DNA of 64,000 bases. It comes from Tumebacillus amylolyticus. Lineage in GTDB: Bacteria; Bacillota; Bacilli; Tumebacillales; Tumebacillaceae. The translations under genes were made by a program, and so were the position numbers. Location: positions 1,267,344-1,331,343 of the forward strand of contig NZ_JAEQNB010000001.1 of assembly GCF_016722965.1 (NCBI RefSeq), written 5' to 3'. Below are positions 41,764-48,480 of the stretch, piece by piece. Each line of letters opens with the position of its first letter. Positions within the stretch are counted from its first letter, which is position 1. Below the pieces are notes generated by a model that saw only the letters and a program-made list of their open reading frames with translations, ran no database searches and had not been told where the DNA came from.

Positions 41764-43417
41764 CTGGTTCCTTCCACCTCTGGTTTCCGACTTTAAGCGG
41801 GTCAAGCGTGTTGTGATTCGCTTTTTTGAGTTGTTGGATGGTTTTTTCCCCTAAACGGTTGGAGTTTGGGGTGTGCAATTGCGTGGGTCGTTTTTTCATC
41901 CACCAAAGCGGAGCGCGAATCAACGAGTCTTTCATCCCTTGGAAGTTGCCGGGGACGACGGGAGAGATGTACGGCACGCCAAACGAACGCAGGGAAAGCA
42001 TGTGGTTGATGATGACGATGAGACCGATCATGACGCCGTAGAGACCGAAAACTCCGGAGCAGATGATCAGCGGAAAACGCAACATACGCAACGCAATCGC
42101 CGCGTTGTAAGCAGGCGTGGCAAACGAGCCGATGGTGGTCAACGCCACGACGACGACGGTGATGGGACTGACGAAACCGGCGGCGACGGCCGCTTCCCCG
42201 ATGACGAGCACGCCGACGATCGACAGCGCACCGCCGACTTGTTGCGGCATTCGAAGCGTGGCTTCGCGCAACACTTCCATTGAAATCTCCATAATCAAGA
42301 CCTCGATGACGGCCGGAAACGGTACTCCCGCACGTCCCCCCGCGACGGCGACGGCGAATTTGGTCGGGATCAACTCCGGGTTGAACGAGATCGTCGAGAC
42401 GTACAGCGAGGGAAAGATCAGTGAGAAAACCAAAGCGACCAAGCGGGCGAACCGCACCATACTGCCCATGATAAACCGCTCGGAGTAGTCCTCCATCGAT
42501 TGATAAAACTGGGTGAACACCGAAGGCAAGATCAACGCAAACGGCGATCCGTCCAAGAGGATGATCACACGGCCTTCCAGCAGGTTGGCGACCGCTTTGT
42601 CGGGACGTTCCGTGTTCTGAACTTGCGGAAACGGGGAGAGGTGGTTGTCTTCAATAAGCTGCTCTAGGTAGCCGGTGTCGAGCACCCCGTCGATGTCGAT
42701 CGATTCCAGTCGGGAGCGGACTTCGGTGACGAGGTCCGGGTTGACGATGCCCTCCAAGTAGCAGATCGCCACTTTTGATTTGGTGATGCGTCCGATGTTC
42801 ATCATCTTGATTCGCAAATCGGAGGTCGGCAGTCGGTAGCGCAGCAGAGAGAGGTTGCTCATCAACGCTTCAATAAACCCCTCCCGAGGCCCGCGTACGA
42901 CCTGTTCGGTTGGCGGTTGCTCGACGGCTCGTTTTTCGACAGATCGTGAACCGATCAGAAACGCTTCCACCCACCCGTCGGCGATCACGACCACTTCCCC
43001 GCGCAAAATTCCATCGACCAAGGCGGCCACGTTGCTTTCCAAGCGCGATTCGACTTGGTAGAGAATGTCGTTTTGCAAGAGTTGTTGGAGGTCGGTGGGG
43101 GAGGTTTTGACTTCCTTTCCGTGAGCGGGAATTTGCATCAGAGGCTTGAGAATTTCGGTGTTGAGCGTGGTCTTGTTGGTCAAGCTGTCAAAAAAAAGCA
43201 ACGCCGCCGGATGCTGCCCGAAGATTTGGAAACGGCGAAGAGTGAAATCATCGTTGTCGCCCAGCACGCTTTGGATGAAGGCGATGGTGTCGTCCATTTT
43301 CTGCGTGACCTGTTTATCTGAGTGCTGCTCCAAGATTTGATCGGGAACTTGGGAGGTTGATGGTTTTTGTTTTTGCTTCTGTTTTTGTTTGGTTTTTGTC
43401 CGTAGCCAAAACGCCAT
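41711..43417 (-). CDS. GerA family spore germination protein, first ger operon
   Basis: 568 residues from the ATG at 43417, which has ACAGGAGGTG 6 bases upstream. A Lys/Gln repeat near the N-terminus (KTKQKQKQKQKP) precedes the cytoplasmic domain, with GPREGFIEALMSNLSLLRYR. Four to five membrane helices follow (LLDGSPFALILPSVFTQFYQ, GVPFPAVIEVLIMEISMEVL), and a long polar C-tail ends SSSDNSNPSSGDSD. First gene of a forespore-type receptor operon; a sigma-G promoter is expected upstream but I cannot place one with confidence. Confidence 0.94.
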   Translation of the reverse strand: MAFWLRTKTKQKQKQKQKPSTSQVPDQILEQHSDKQVTQKMDDTIAFIQSVLGDNDDFTLRRFQIFGQHPAALLFFDSLTNKTTLNTEILKPLMQIPAHGKEVKTSPTDLQQLLQNDILYQVESRLESNVAALVDGILRGEVVVIADGWVEAFLIGSRSVEKRAVEQPPTEQVVRGPREGFIEALMSNLSLLRYRLPTSDLRIKMMNIGRITKSKVAICYLEGIVNPDLVTEVRSRLESIDIDGVLDTGYLEQLIEDNHLSPFPQVQNTERPDKAVANLLEGRVIILLDGSPFALILPSVFTQFYQSMEDYSERFIMGSMVRFARLVALVFSLIFPSLYVSTISFNPELIPTKFAVAVAGGRAGVPFPAVIEVLIMEISMEVLREATLRMPQQVGGALSIVGVLVIGEAAVAAGFVSPITVVVVALTTIGSFATPAYNAAIALRMLRFPLIICSGVFGLYGVMIGLIVIINHMLSLRSFGVPYISPVVPGNFQGMKDSLIRAPLWWMKKRPTQLHTPNSNRLGEKTIQQLKKANHNTLDPLKVGNQRWKEPDGVSSSDNSNPSSGDSD

Positions 43418-43485
43418 GAGGACACCTCCTGTATCCATCCTTACCTCTAGCCTCCCAAGAGTCCCAACAATTTACTCAACCCTTG

Positions 43486-43523
43486 CACATAAAAAAGCAC
43501 GCGAAGGCGCTCGCGTGCTTGGT
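43486..43523 (-). terminator. Terminator after the ImmA-like gene
   Basis: AAGCACGCGA / TCGCGTGCTT stem, followed on the minus strand by a T-run. Confidence 0.85.
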
Positions 43524-44075
43524 TTATTCCAGCCATTGGACGTACCCGAATCGCCCCTTGGCGCGGGCGATGGCATCGACCCGGTCGGGGAAGAGCAGAG
43601 ACAGGCGGTAGTACACGAACTCCTCCGAGACGAGAAACTCATCGGCGAGCGTGGAGACGTCCACCGCTTGGTCGTAGGAGAGCATGACATCCTGCATCAT
43701 TTTGAGCGGCATGTAGAGGAACGTCGAGAAGTCCTTCGCTTGTCGCTCCTGCTTGGCATGCAGATGCTTGGTCGTCTCCGTCTGGGAGATCGTGTGCAAG
43801 TAGAGGTGGGCGAACTCCTCGCCGCACAGTTCTTTGAAGTGGAGGTAGTCCACGCCTTTTTGAATATAGATGAAGCCTTTGCGAAAGCCCGTGCAGACGG
43901 AGAACGTCAGGTCGGGCTCGGTGGAGGCACGGACTTTGATCTTGAAATAGTCGCAGATTTCTTGGATGTCGATCTGATCCGGATAGCGGAAGTCAAAGCG
44001 TGTGAGAAGTTGGTTGGCGCGGTCTTCCATCATCGAAGGGACGTGACCGCCGGGGATGAGTTCTGCGAATTTCAC
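43524..44075 (-). CDS. ImmA/IrrE-type metallopeptidase-like protein
   Basis: 183 residues from a GTG one base past the repressor stop; an earlier TTG inside the repressor gene is possible. ImmA/IrrE fold: a helical start, then the segment HFKELCGEEFAHLYLHT. The usual HExxH appears here as EEFAH, and the last His plus a downstream HAKQERQAKDF helix are kept; I recall such variants among phage relatives. ImmA proteins cleave the partner repressor to induce mobile elements. The partner is the repressor encoded immediately upstream in the same transcript. Confidence 0.85.
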   Translation of the reverse strand: MKFAELIPGGHVPSMMEDRANQLLTRFDFRYPDQIDIQEICDYFKIKVRASTEPDLTFSVCTGFRKGFIYIQKGVDYLHFKELCGEEFAHLYLHTISQTETTKHLHAKQERQAKDFSTFLYMPLKMMQDVMLSYDQAVDVSTLADEFLVSEEFVYYRLSLLFPDRVDAIARAKGRFGYVQWLE

Positions 44076-44076
44076 G

Positions 44077-44499
44077 TTATTGATCCGGCTCCTCGTCTTT
44101 GTCGTTTTCAATGTCTTCCTTGATAATGTCCCACATGCGAATTAACTTGCGCAGCTTGTCCTCCGGCGCGAGGGATAAGTCATGGAAAAAAGCTTGAAAC
44201 CCTTGATGTTTGCGCATCTCTTGCAGAATCGCCATCTCCTCGGGGGCGAGGTTGACGACGTGTGTGCCTTCATCAGAGGGAATCGTCGGGAGGGAACGCT
44301 CTCCTCCGAGCAGCAAATAGTCGGCCGGCACGGCAAATACTTGCGCAAGGTTGGCGATGTCATCGGTGTCGGGCGTCGAGTACTCCCGCTCCCAATTGGA
44401 GACGACTTGCGGGGAAACATGGCTTTTGTAGGCCAGATCTTTTTGCGTCCAGCCTTTCTGCTTGCGCAGTTCGCGGATGCGTTTGGCGATCGTGGTCAT
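44077..44499 (-). CDS. XRE/cI-type repressor of the tail cluster
   Basis: 140 residues from the ATG with AAAGGAGG. N-terminal helix-turn-helix IRELRKQKGWTQKDLAYKSH, VSPQVVSNWEREYSTPD, and a C-terminal helical region without the S24 autocleavage motif, as expected when an ImmA protease does the cleaving. Its promoter overlaps an operator and faces the ArpU-type gene. It should repress both directions, in the manner of a temperate-phage switch, and so hold the downstream tail operon silent. Confidence 0.9.
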   Translation of the reverse strand: MTTIAKRIRELRKQKGWTQKDLAYKSHVSPQVVSNWEREYSTPDTDDIANLAQVFAVPADYLLLGGERSLPTIPSDEGTHVVNLAPEEMAILQEMRKHQGFQAFFHDLSLAPEDKLRKLIRMWDIIKEDIENDKDEEPDQ

Positions 44500-44524
44500 T
44501 GGAGAACCTCCTTTGCTCTCTCCT

Positions 44525-44553
44525 AGTATATTACATCTTGACACTAACGGGAA
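44525..44553 (-). promoter_or_regulatory. Leftward promoter of the repressor gene
   Basis: On the minus strand: TTCCCG, 17-base spacer, TATACT. The -35 lies inside the first operator, so the repressor should control its own synthesis. Confidence 0.6.
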
Positions 44554-44566
44554 GCGTTATTATGAT
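44538..44566 (+). promoter_or_regulatory. Rightward promoter of the arpU-type gene
   Basis: TTGACA (44538-44543), 17-base spacer, TATGAT (44561-44566). The whole first operator sits in the spacer, so repressor binding would exclude RNA polymerase. Confidence 0.8.
44545..44559. promoter_or_regulatory. Operator 1 (TAACG-N5-CGTTA)
   Basis: Perfect 5-base inverted repeat TAACG / CGTTA with 5-base centre GGAAG. Shared by the two divergent promoters. Confidence 0.75.
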
Positions 44567-44581
44567 GTGTATAACAAACAC

Positions 44582-44596
44582 TAACGAGTTTCGTTA
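44582..44596. promoter_or_regulatory. Operator 2 (TAACG-N5-CGTTA)
   Basis: Second perfect copy with centre AGTTT, starting 37 bases after the first and between the rightward promoter and the arpU-type start. Two sites suggest cooperative repressor binding. Confidence 0.75.
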
Positions 44597-44634
44597 CAAC
44601 GGAAGCCCGTGAGGAAGTAGGAGAGTGGACGAGC

Positions 44635-45078
44635 ATGACCAGAAACCTGACTGAACAAAACATCGAGACGAAAAAGACCCGCGCCCGCGTAGAGGGGATG
44701 CTTGAATCTTGCAGATTGTACATGCAGATCGGCTACCATCCGGGCCAAGAAGCCCGCACGACCGCTCGCTACAGCCTCACGCCTTCCTCTGTAACGAACG
44801 CGTTTCACTCCAGCACGGAAAGCATCGCCCAGAAAAACGTCGACGAAGAACGCCGCCGCCGCGCCTTGGTCGAAAGCGTCTGGGCCGCGGTGGAGATGCT
44901 CAACGAGATGGAGCAACAGATTGTGAAGATGCGCTACTTGGAGGACGACGACGCACTCGACTACATCGTCTGGGGCGAGTTGAACCTCAGCGAGCGCAAG
45001 TACTACCGAGTCAAGGCACGGGCGTTTCTGAAGCTCGCGTTGGCGATGGGAGTCGCGGTGTACAAGGAAGCTATTTAA
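44635..45078 (+). CDS. ArpU/sigma-like late activator of the tail cluster
   Basis: 147 residues resembling ArpU-family phage late regulators, which have a sigma-70 region 4-like fold: MEQQIVKMRYLEDDDALDYI, then LNLSERKYYRVKARAFLKLA as a helix-turn-helix. An N-terminal helical region precedes it. Expressed from the repressed rightward promoter, it would switch on the tail operon that begins about 300 bases further on. Terminator follows its stop. Confidence 0.82.
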   Translation: MTRNLTEQNIETKKTRARVEGMLESCRLYMQIGYHPGQEARTTARYSLTPSSVTNAFHSSTESIAQKNVDEERRRRALVESVWAAVEMLNEMEQQIVKMRYLEDDDALDYIVWGELNLSERKYYRVKARAFLKLALAMGVAVYKEAI

Positions 45079-45090
45079 TAGAAGGAAGTG

Positions 45091-45122
45091 AAACCGCCGG
45101 GGAGGGAACGGCGGTTTTTTTC
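45091..45122 (+). terminator. Terminator after arpU-type gene
   Basis: ACCGCC / GGCGGT stem with seven T. Confidence 0.85.
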
Positions 45123-45194
45123 TGCCCGAAAACAGGGTGGCAGACAACTGGCAGAGAATTGACAGTAACGGGGCAGGTTAGTTTCCTTAGACCG

Positions 45195-45203
45195 TGATAC
45201 TAT
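45195..45203 (+). promoter_or_regulatory. Possible late promoter (extended -10)
   Basis: TGATACTAT fits TGnTATAAT except one base. No consensus -35 at the right distance, which would suit an activator-dependent promoter; TTGACA at 45159 is too far away. Confidence 0.35.
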
Positions 45204-45270
45204 GATATTAGGCCAAATGAGGCACAGCAACACACCGCGAAAACCCCACACCACTACAGCAAGACACCAA

Positions 45271-45306
45271 AAAGCCGCCAGGGCACATCGAACTGGCGGC
45301 TTTGTT
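45271..45306 (+). terminator. Leader hairpin ahead of tail operon
   Basis: GCCGCCAG (45274-45281) / CTGGCGGC (45293-45300) and a short T-tract. If the late promoter is at 45198 this hairpin lies inside the leader and could act as an attenuator. Confidence 0.6.
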
Positions 45307-45383
45307 ATGGAAAGGAGGTGGGGACGATGTAGTCCCCATATGTCCCGCACACATTCATCCCGCGTGGTTAGGAGAGAGTTTCG

Positions 45384-45920
45384 ATGAGCATCCAAACGGA
45401 CCCCATGGTGTCTATCACGGACGCTTTGCGCAAAATCGTGTCTCCGATGGGAGTTCGAAACGTGCTGACCGGCTGGCCTGATCCAACTTACACCTCTGTC
45501 GAAAGCAACCAACCGGTGCTCTATGTGACGCTGGTCACAGAGCGCGGGCACTGGGCCGCTTCGGCTGAGACGGTACATGCTACCGTGCCCAACCCGGACG
45601 GTGTAACGGCCACGGTCTACCGTGAGAAAATGCGCAAAGTGTATCAGTTGCGGTTATCCCTGTTCACCGCAACGGCTGACGAATTGAAGACGCTCGGCTG
45701 GCAGATTGAGGAGTTTTTGATCGCCAACCCGCGCTTGGTTCTCGGCAATTCAGATGTGGAAACGGCCATGTTCCGTTCCCAATGGCAATCGGAGTCCCCC
45801 ACAGACCCGGCAGTCAACCAGCGGGACATGATGTTTGAAGTGACCGCCAGAGTACTGGATGTGTCCACCGCGTATCTGTTGAAAAATCTGTCGCTCCAAA
45901 GCGACCCATCCACCCTATAA
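45384..45920 (+). CDS. Phage tail-completion/terminator-like protein
   Basis: 178 residues, first gene of the tail operon, just before the sheath. PVLYVTLVTERGHWAASAET and DMMFEVTARVLDVSTAYLLK give an alternating beta pattern like tail-terminator proteins that sit at the top of the tail. This is the place of such genes in contractile-tail operons, but I cannot match it to a named family with certainty. Confidence 0.6.
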   Translation: MSIQTDPMVSITDALRKIVSPMGVRNVLTGWPDPTYTSVESNQPVLYVTLVTERGHWAASAETVHATVPNPDGVTATVYREKMRKVYQLRLSLFTATADELKTLGWQIEEFLIANPRLVLGNSDVETAMFRSQWQSESPTDPAVNQRDMMFEVTARVLDVSTAYLLKNLSLQSDPSTL

Positions 45921-45935
45921 GGAGAGTTGACGACT

Positions 45936-47441
45936 ATGCAATTTGTGAACAACCTCAACAACCTGATCCTCGATGATCAGTACTTCCTGAACGTCCCGGT
46001 AGAGGACGGCTCTACGGCGACTGCTACCGGTAACATCGGTCTTGTCGGAACGTTCTCCCGCGGTCCGCTGAACACACCGATGCTCGTGACTTCCTATCAA
46101 GATCTGGTGAAAAAGTTTGGCGATGTTGAATCGAACTTGACCGGCGCCGTTGCGGCTCGCGGTATTTTCCAGCAAGGCAACGCCAACGTATACGTCGTGC
46201 GAATCGCTGCCGCATCTCTCACGGACGGTGCTGCAACTCTCACGATCAAAGATGATCAAGGTGCATCGATCCTCAAATTGGATGCCAAAACGCCTGGTAC
46301 TTGGGGCGATGACATTCTGGTCACTGTAGCTCCCGGCACGAAAACCGGCACGTACAAGCTGTTCGTACAAGTCGGGACTGAATCGGAACTGTGGGACAAC
46401 CTCCTGTTGGAAGAGCCGACCGTTCCGGTGGCGGGCGGTTTGCTCATCGAATCTGTACTCGGTGAAGAGGGTCGCTCTTCGTTGATCAAGGCTGAGGTTT
46501 TGGCTGCCACTACGGGCAAGTTGGTAAATGGAACGTTTGCTCTGAGCCAAGGCGATAACGGGGCTGTCGCAGTAGCTTCCGATTACATCGGCACCAACAC
46601 CAACGGCAAGAAAACCGGTCTCCAAGCACTCGACAATTCGCCGATCAATCTCGTGATCTGCGCAGAACAGGGTGATGAAGCGGTCAACGAGGCACTGATT
46701 GAGAATGCGGAATCGATCACCGCAAACGGGGGTCTGCCGCGAATGGCGCTCCTCACCTTCCCGCGCGGGACCACCGTTTCCATGCTGCAGACGCTCACCC
46801 AGAATCTCGATTCTGACCGTGCGATCTCGACCTATCCGTGGGTGAATATCGCAGAGGTGGACGGCTCGACCCGCGTCGTTTCCCCGCTTGGTTATGTGGC
46901 AGGTGTTCTTGCCCAACTCCAACCGCATTTGAGCATGGGGAACAAATCGATCTCCGGTATCCTCGGCGCTGACCCGGAACTGATCCTCGGCCCGGCTGAA
47001 CTGACGCAGTTGGTACAATCTCGAGTCAATCCGGTTGGCGTGCAAACTCCGTCCGGTCAACTGGGCATCCGCAGTTCCTTGACTCTCTCCCAGGATCAAG
47101 GCAACCAGCAAATCTACGTTCGCCGCATGCAAGATTACATCAACCAACTGGTAAGCTCGGTCGGCGGTCTGTTCGTCGATCAACCGATCACCGACGATCT
47201 GATGCGCCAAGTCTATCACAGCGTAGATAACGCTTTGCGCCCGCTGAAATCTCCGATTAACCCGGCAGAACAGATGATTGTGGACTACAAAGTCGTTTGC
47301 GATGCTTCCAACAACCCGGCACAAAGCATCGCGCAGAACCGACTGATCTGCGACTATGCGGTCAAACTGCTCAACGTCAACCGCTTCATGATCTTCCGTA
47401 CCCAAATCGGGTCCGGCGTCGTTGTCACCAAACAAAACTAG
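45936..47441 (+). CDS. Contractile tail sheath protein (XkdK-like)
   Basis: 501 residues. Domain order fits phage sheath subunits: an N-terminal segment with GNIGLVGTFSRGPLNTPMLV, a variable middle, LLTFPRGTTVSMLQTLTQNL, the segment AEVDGSTRVVSPLGYVAGVL, and the conserved C-terminal end (VDYKVVCDASNNPAQSIAQN). The sheath contracts to drive the tube through a target envelope. The ATG is preferred over the TTG three codons earlier because it is properly spaced from AAGGAGAG. Confidence 0.93.
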   Translation: MQFVNNLNNLILDDQYFLNVPVEDGSTATATGNIGLVGTFSRGPLNTPMLVTSYQDLVKKFGDVESNLTGAVAARGIFQQGNANVYVVRIAAASLTDGAATLTIKDDQGASILKLDAKTPGTWGDDILVTVAPGTKTGTYKLFVQVGTESELWDNLLLEEPTVPVAGGLLIESVLGEEGRSSLIKAEVLAATTGKLVNGTFALSQGDNGAVAVASDYIGTNTNGKKTGLQALDNSPINLVICAEQGDEAVNEALIENAESITANGGLPRMALLTFPRGTTVSMLQTLTQNLDSDRAISTYPWVNIAEVDGSTRVVSPLGYVAGVLAQLQPHLSMGNKSISGILGADPELILGPAELTQLVQSRVNPVGVQTPSGQLGIRSSLTLSQDQGNQQIYVRRMQDYINQLVSSVGGLFVDQPITDDLMRQVYHSVDNALRPLKSPINPAEQMIVDYKVVCDASNNPAQSIAQNRLICDYAVKLLNVNRFMIFRTQIGSGVVVTKQN

Positions 47442-47472
47442 TCTCAAAATTCACTGAAGGAGTGACTTATCC

Positions 47473-47904
47473 ATGTCCAAAGACCGTATCTTAGGCTCTG
47501 CTGCCCGTATCGAACTGATCCCCGGCAATGGGAAAGCCGTTATGACCATTGAAGTGGACGGCTTCACCAAAACCCAAAAGCATGAAATCAAATCTCGCAA
47601 CCCGCTCGGCTATGTCGGTGAGCACCATCAAGTCGTCTACAAAGGCTGGGAGCTCGATTTCAAACTCGGCAAGGTAGACACCCAAGTTTCCGAGTTTTTC
47701 AAAACCCTCGACGATGCACTGCTGAGCGGCACGTCTGTACCGCGAGTTACCGTCATCGAAACCATCAAGCATTTTGACGGTTCGAACGAAGTCTGGGTCT
47801 ACCCGGAAACCGTTCTGCACAGCTACAAGTCGGACGCAGCCAACGCAGCTGACGAGATCAAGGAAGAATTCAAAGGCGCCTGCAACCGTCGAGTTCGCGG
47901 CTAA
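47473..47904 (+). CDS. Tail tube protein (XkdM-like)
   Basis: 143 residues. GKAVMTIEVDGFTKTQKHEI and KGWELDFKLGKVDTQVSEFF match the XkdM/DUF2001 type of inner tube subunit. Position directly after the sheath gene is the rule in PBSX-like operons. AAGGAG before the start. Confidence 0.9.
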   Translation: MSKDRILGSAARIELIPGNGKAVMTIEVDGFTKTQKHEIKSRNPLGYVGEHHQVVYKGWELDFKLGKVDTQVSEFFKTLDDALLSGTSVPRVTVIETIKHFDGSNEVWVYPETVLHSYKSDAANAADEIKEEFKGACNRRVRG

Positions 47905-47923
47905 TTGAGGAGGAACAACACCC

Positions 47924-48277
47924 ATGCACGAGACCATGACCCAATCCGTAGAACAACCGGCAGCACAAGAGCTGGCGTTTAACCAAGTCCGTCTGAGCGA
48001 CGGCCGCATCGTAGACATGCGTGAGATGCTGGGCAGTGACGAGATGATCGTCGCCGGCCAGTTGGGCGACGTGTTCGAAGCGAACGGCTCCGGCGCGATC
48101 ATTTTCCAAAACTGCCTAATCGTCCGCACGATCAGCAAGATTGACGGTGTGGATGTGCCGCGTCTTCGCAACTACGAGCAAGTACGTGACTTCCTGTCCA
48201 ATTTTAAAGCGAAGGATTACACCCGCATCAAACGCCTCTTCGAAACCCTGAACGGCGACCAAGAGGGAAACGACTAA
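47924..48277 (+). CDS. Tail assembly chaperone, short form (XkdN-like)
   Basis: 117 residues. Located between tube and tape measure, where assembly chaperones of siphophages and myophages lie. VRLSDGRIVDMREMLGSDEM and FEANGSGAIIFQNCLIVRTI resemble XkdN-type proteins. Just before its TAA lies a slippery heptamer G GGA AAC in the correct phase for a -1 shift, allowing a longer product. GAGGAGG precedes the ATG. Confidence 0.87.
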   Translation: MHETMTQSVEQPAAQELAFNQVRLSDGRIVDMREMLGSDEMIVAGQLGDVFEANGSGAIIFQNCLIVRTISKIDGVDVPRLRNYEQVRDFLSNFKAKDYTRIKRLFETLNGDQEGND

Positions 48278-48441
48278 GATCGCAGATCAATGCGTTGAAG
48301 CAATCCCCGGCATTCATCCAATGTCTGGCACTTGCCCAGCGTAATGTTTCGATCGAAGAGTCCAAAAACTGGCCGGCCTACATGAGGATCGCCGCTTTGG
48401 AATTATTCGAAGAAGCAGAACAAGAAAACCGCCCACGCTAA
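47924..48441 (+). CDS. Tail assembly chaperone, predicted -1 frameshift product
   Basis: Slippage at GGGAAAC (48265-48271) changes ...DQEGN-D-stop into ...DQEGN followed by RLRSQINALKQSPAFIQCLA ... LFEEAEQENRPR and a stop at 48439-48441, about 172 residues in all. The shifted frame is open for 56 codons, has sensible codon use and no start or ribosome site of its own. This is the G/GT arrangement of lambda-like and PBSX-like tails, where the extension binds the tape measure during assembly. Confidence 0.82.
48265..48271 (+). promoter_or_regulatory. Programmed -1 frameshift site GGGAAAC
   Basis: Fits X-XXY-YYZ exactly in the zero frame (codons GAG GGA AAC), two codons before the zero-frame stop at 48275-48277. 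Confidence 0.85.
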
Positions 48442-48458
48442 GGGCGGTTTTTCTTTTA
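48425..48458 (+). terminator. Hairpin between chaperone and tape measure genes
   Basis: ACCGCCC (48428-48434) / GGGCGGT (48442-48448) followed by T-rich sequence; the shifted-frame stop lies in its loop. Probably an intra-operon attenuator. Confidence 0.7.
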
Positions 48459-48480
48459 TCAAGAAGAAAGGAGGTATCAT

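Larger units (their letters stand above)
45079..45383 (+). other. Control region between arpU-type gene and tail operon
   Basis: 305 bases containing a terminator (45091-45122), a possible late promoter (TGATACTAT at 45195-45203), a second terminator-like hairpin (45274-45300), and a strong ribosome site followed by ATG-TAG inside a small hairpin (45310-45337). No protein gene of useful length is supported. Confidence 0.6.

Noticed and set aside
43800-43850. ImmA active site destroyed (EEFAH instead of HExxH)
   Set aside because: Such variants occur, as I recall, in phage ImmA relatives; not strong evidence of inactivation without alignment.
45305-45385. Short peptide frame MERRWGRCSP... before the tail operon
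   Set aside because: Arg-rich, no ribosome site at its ATG, overlaps hairpins; more likely leader RNA.
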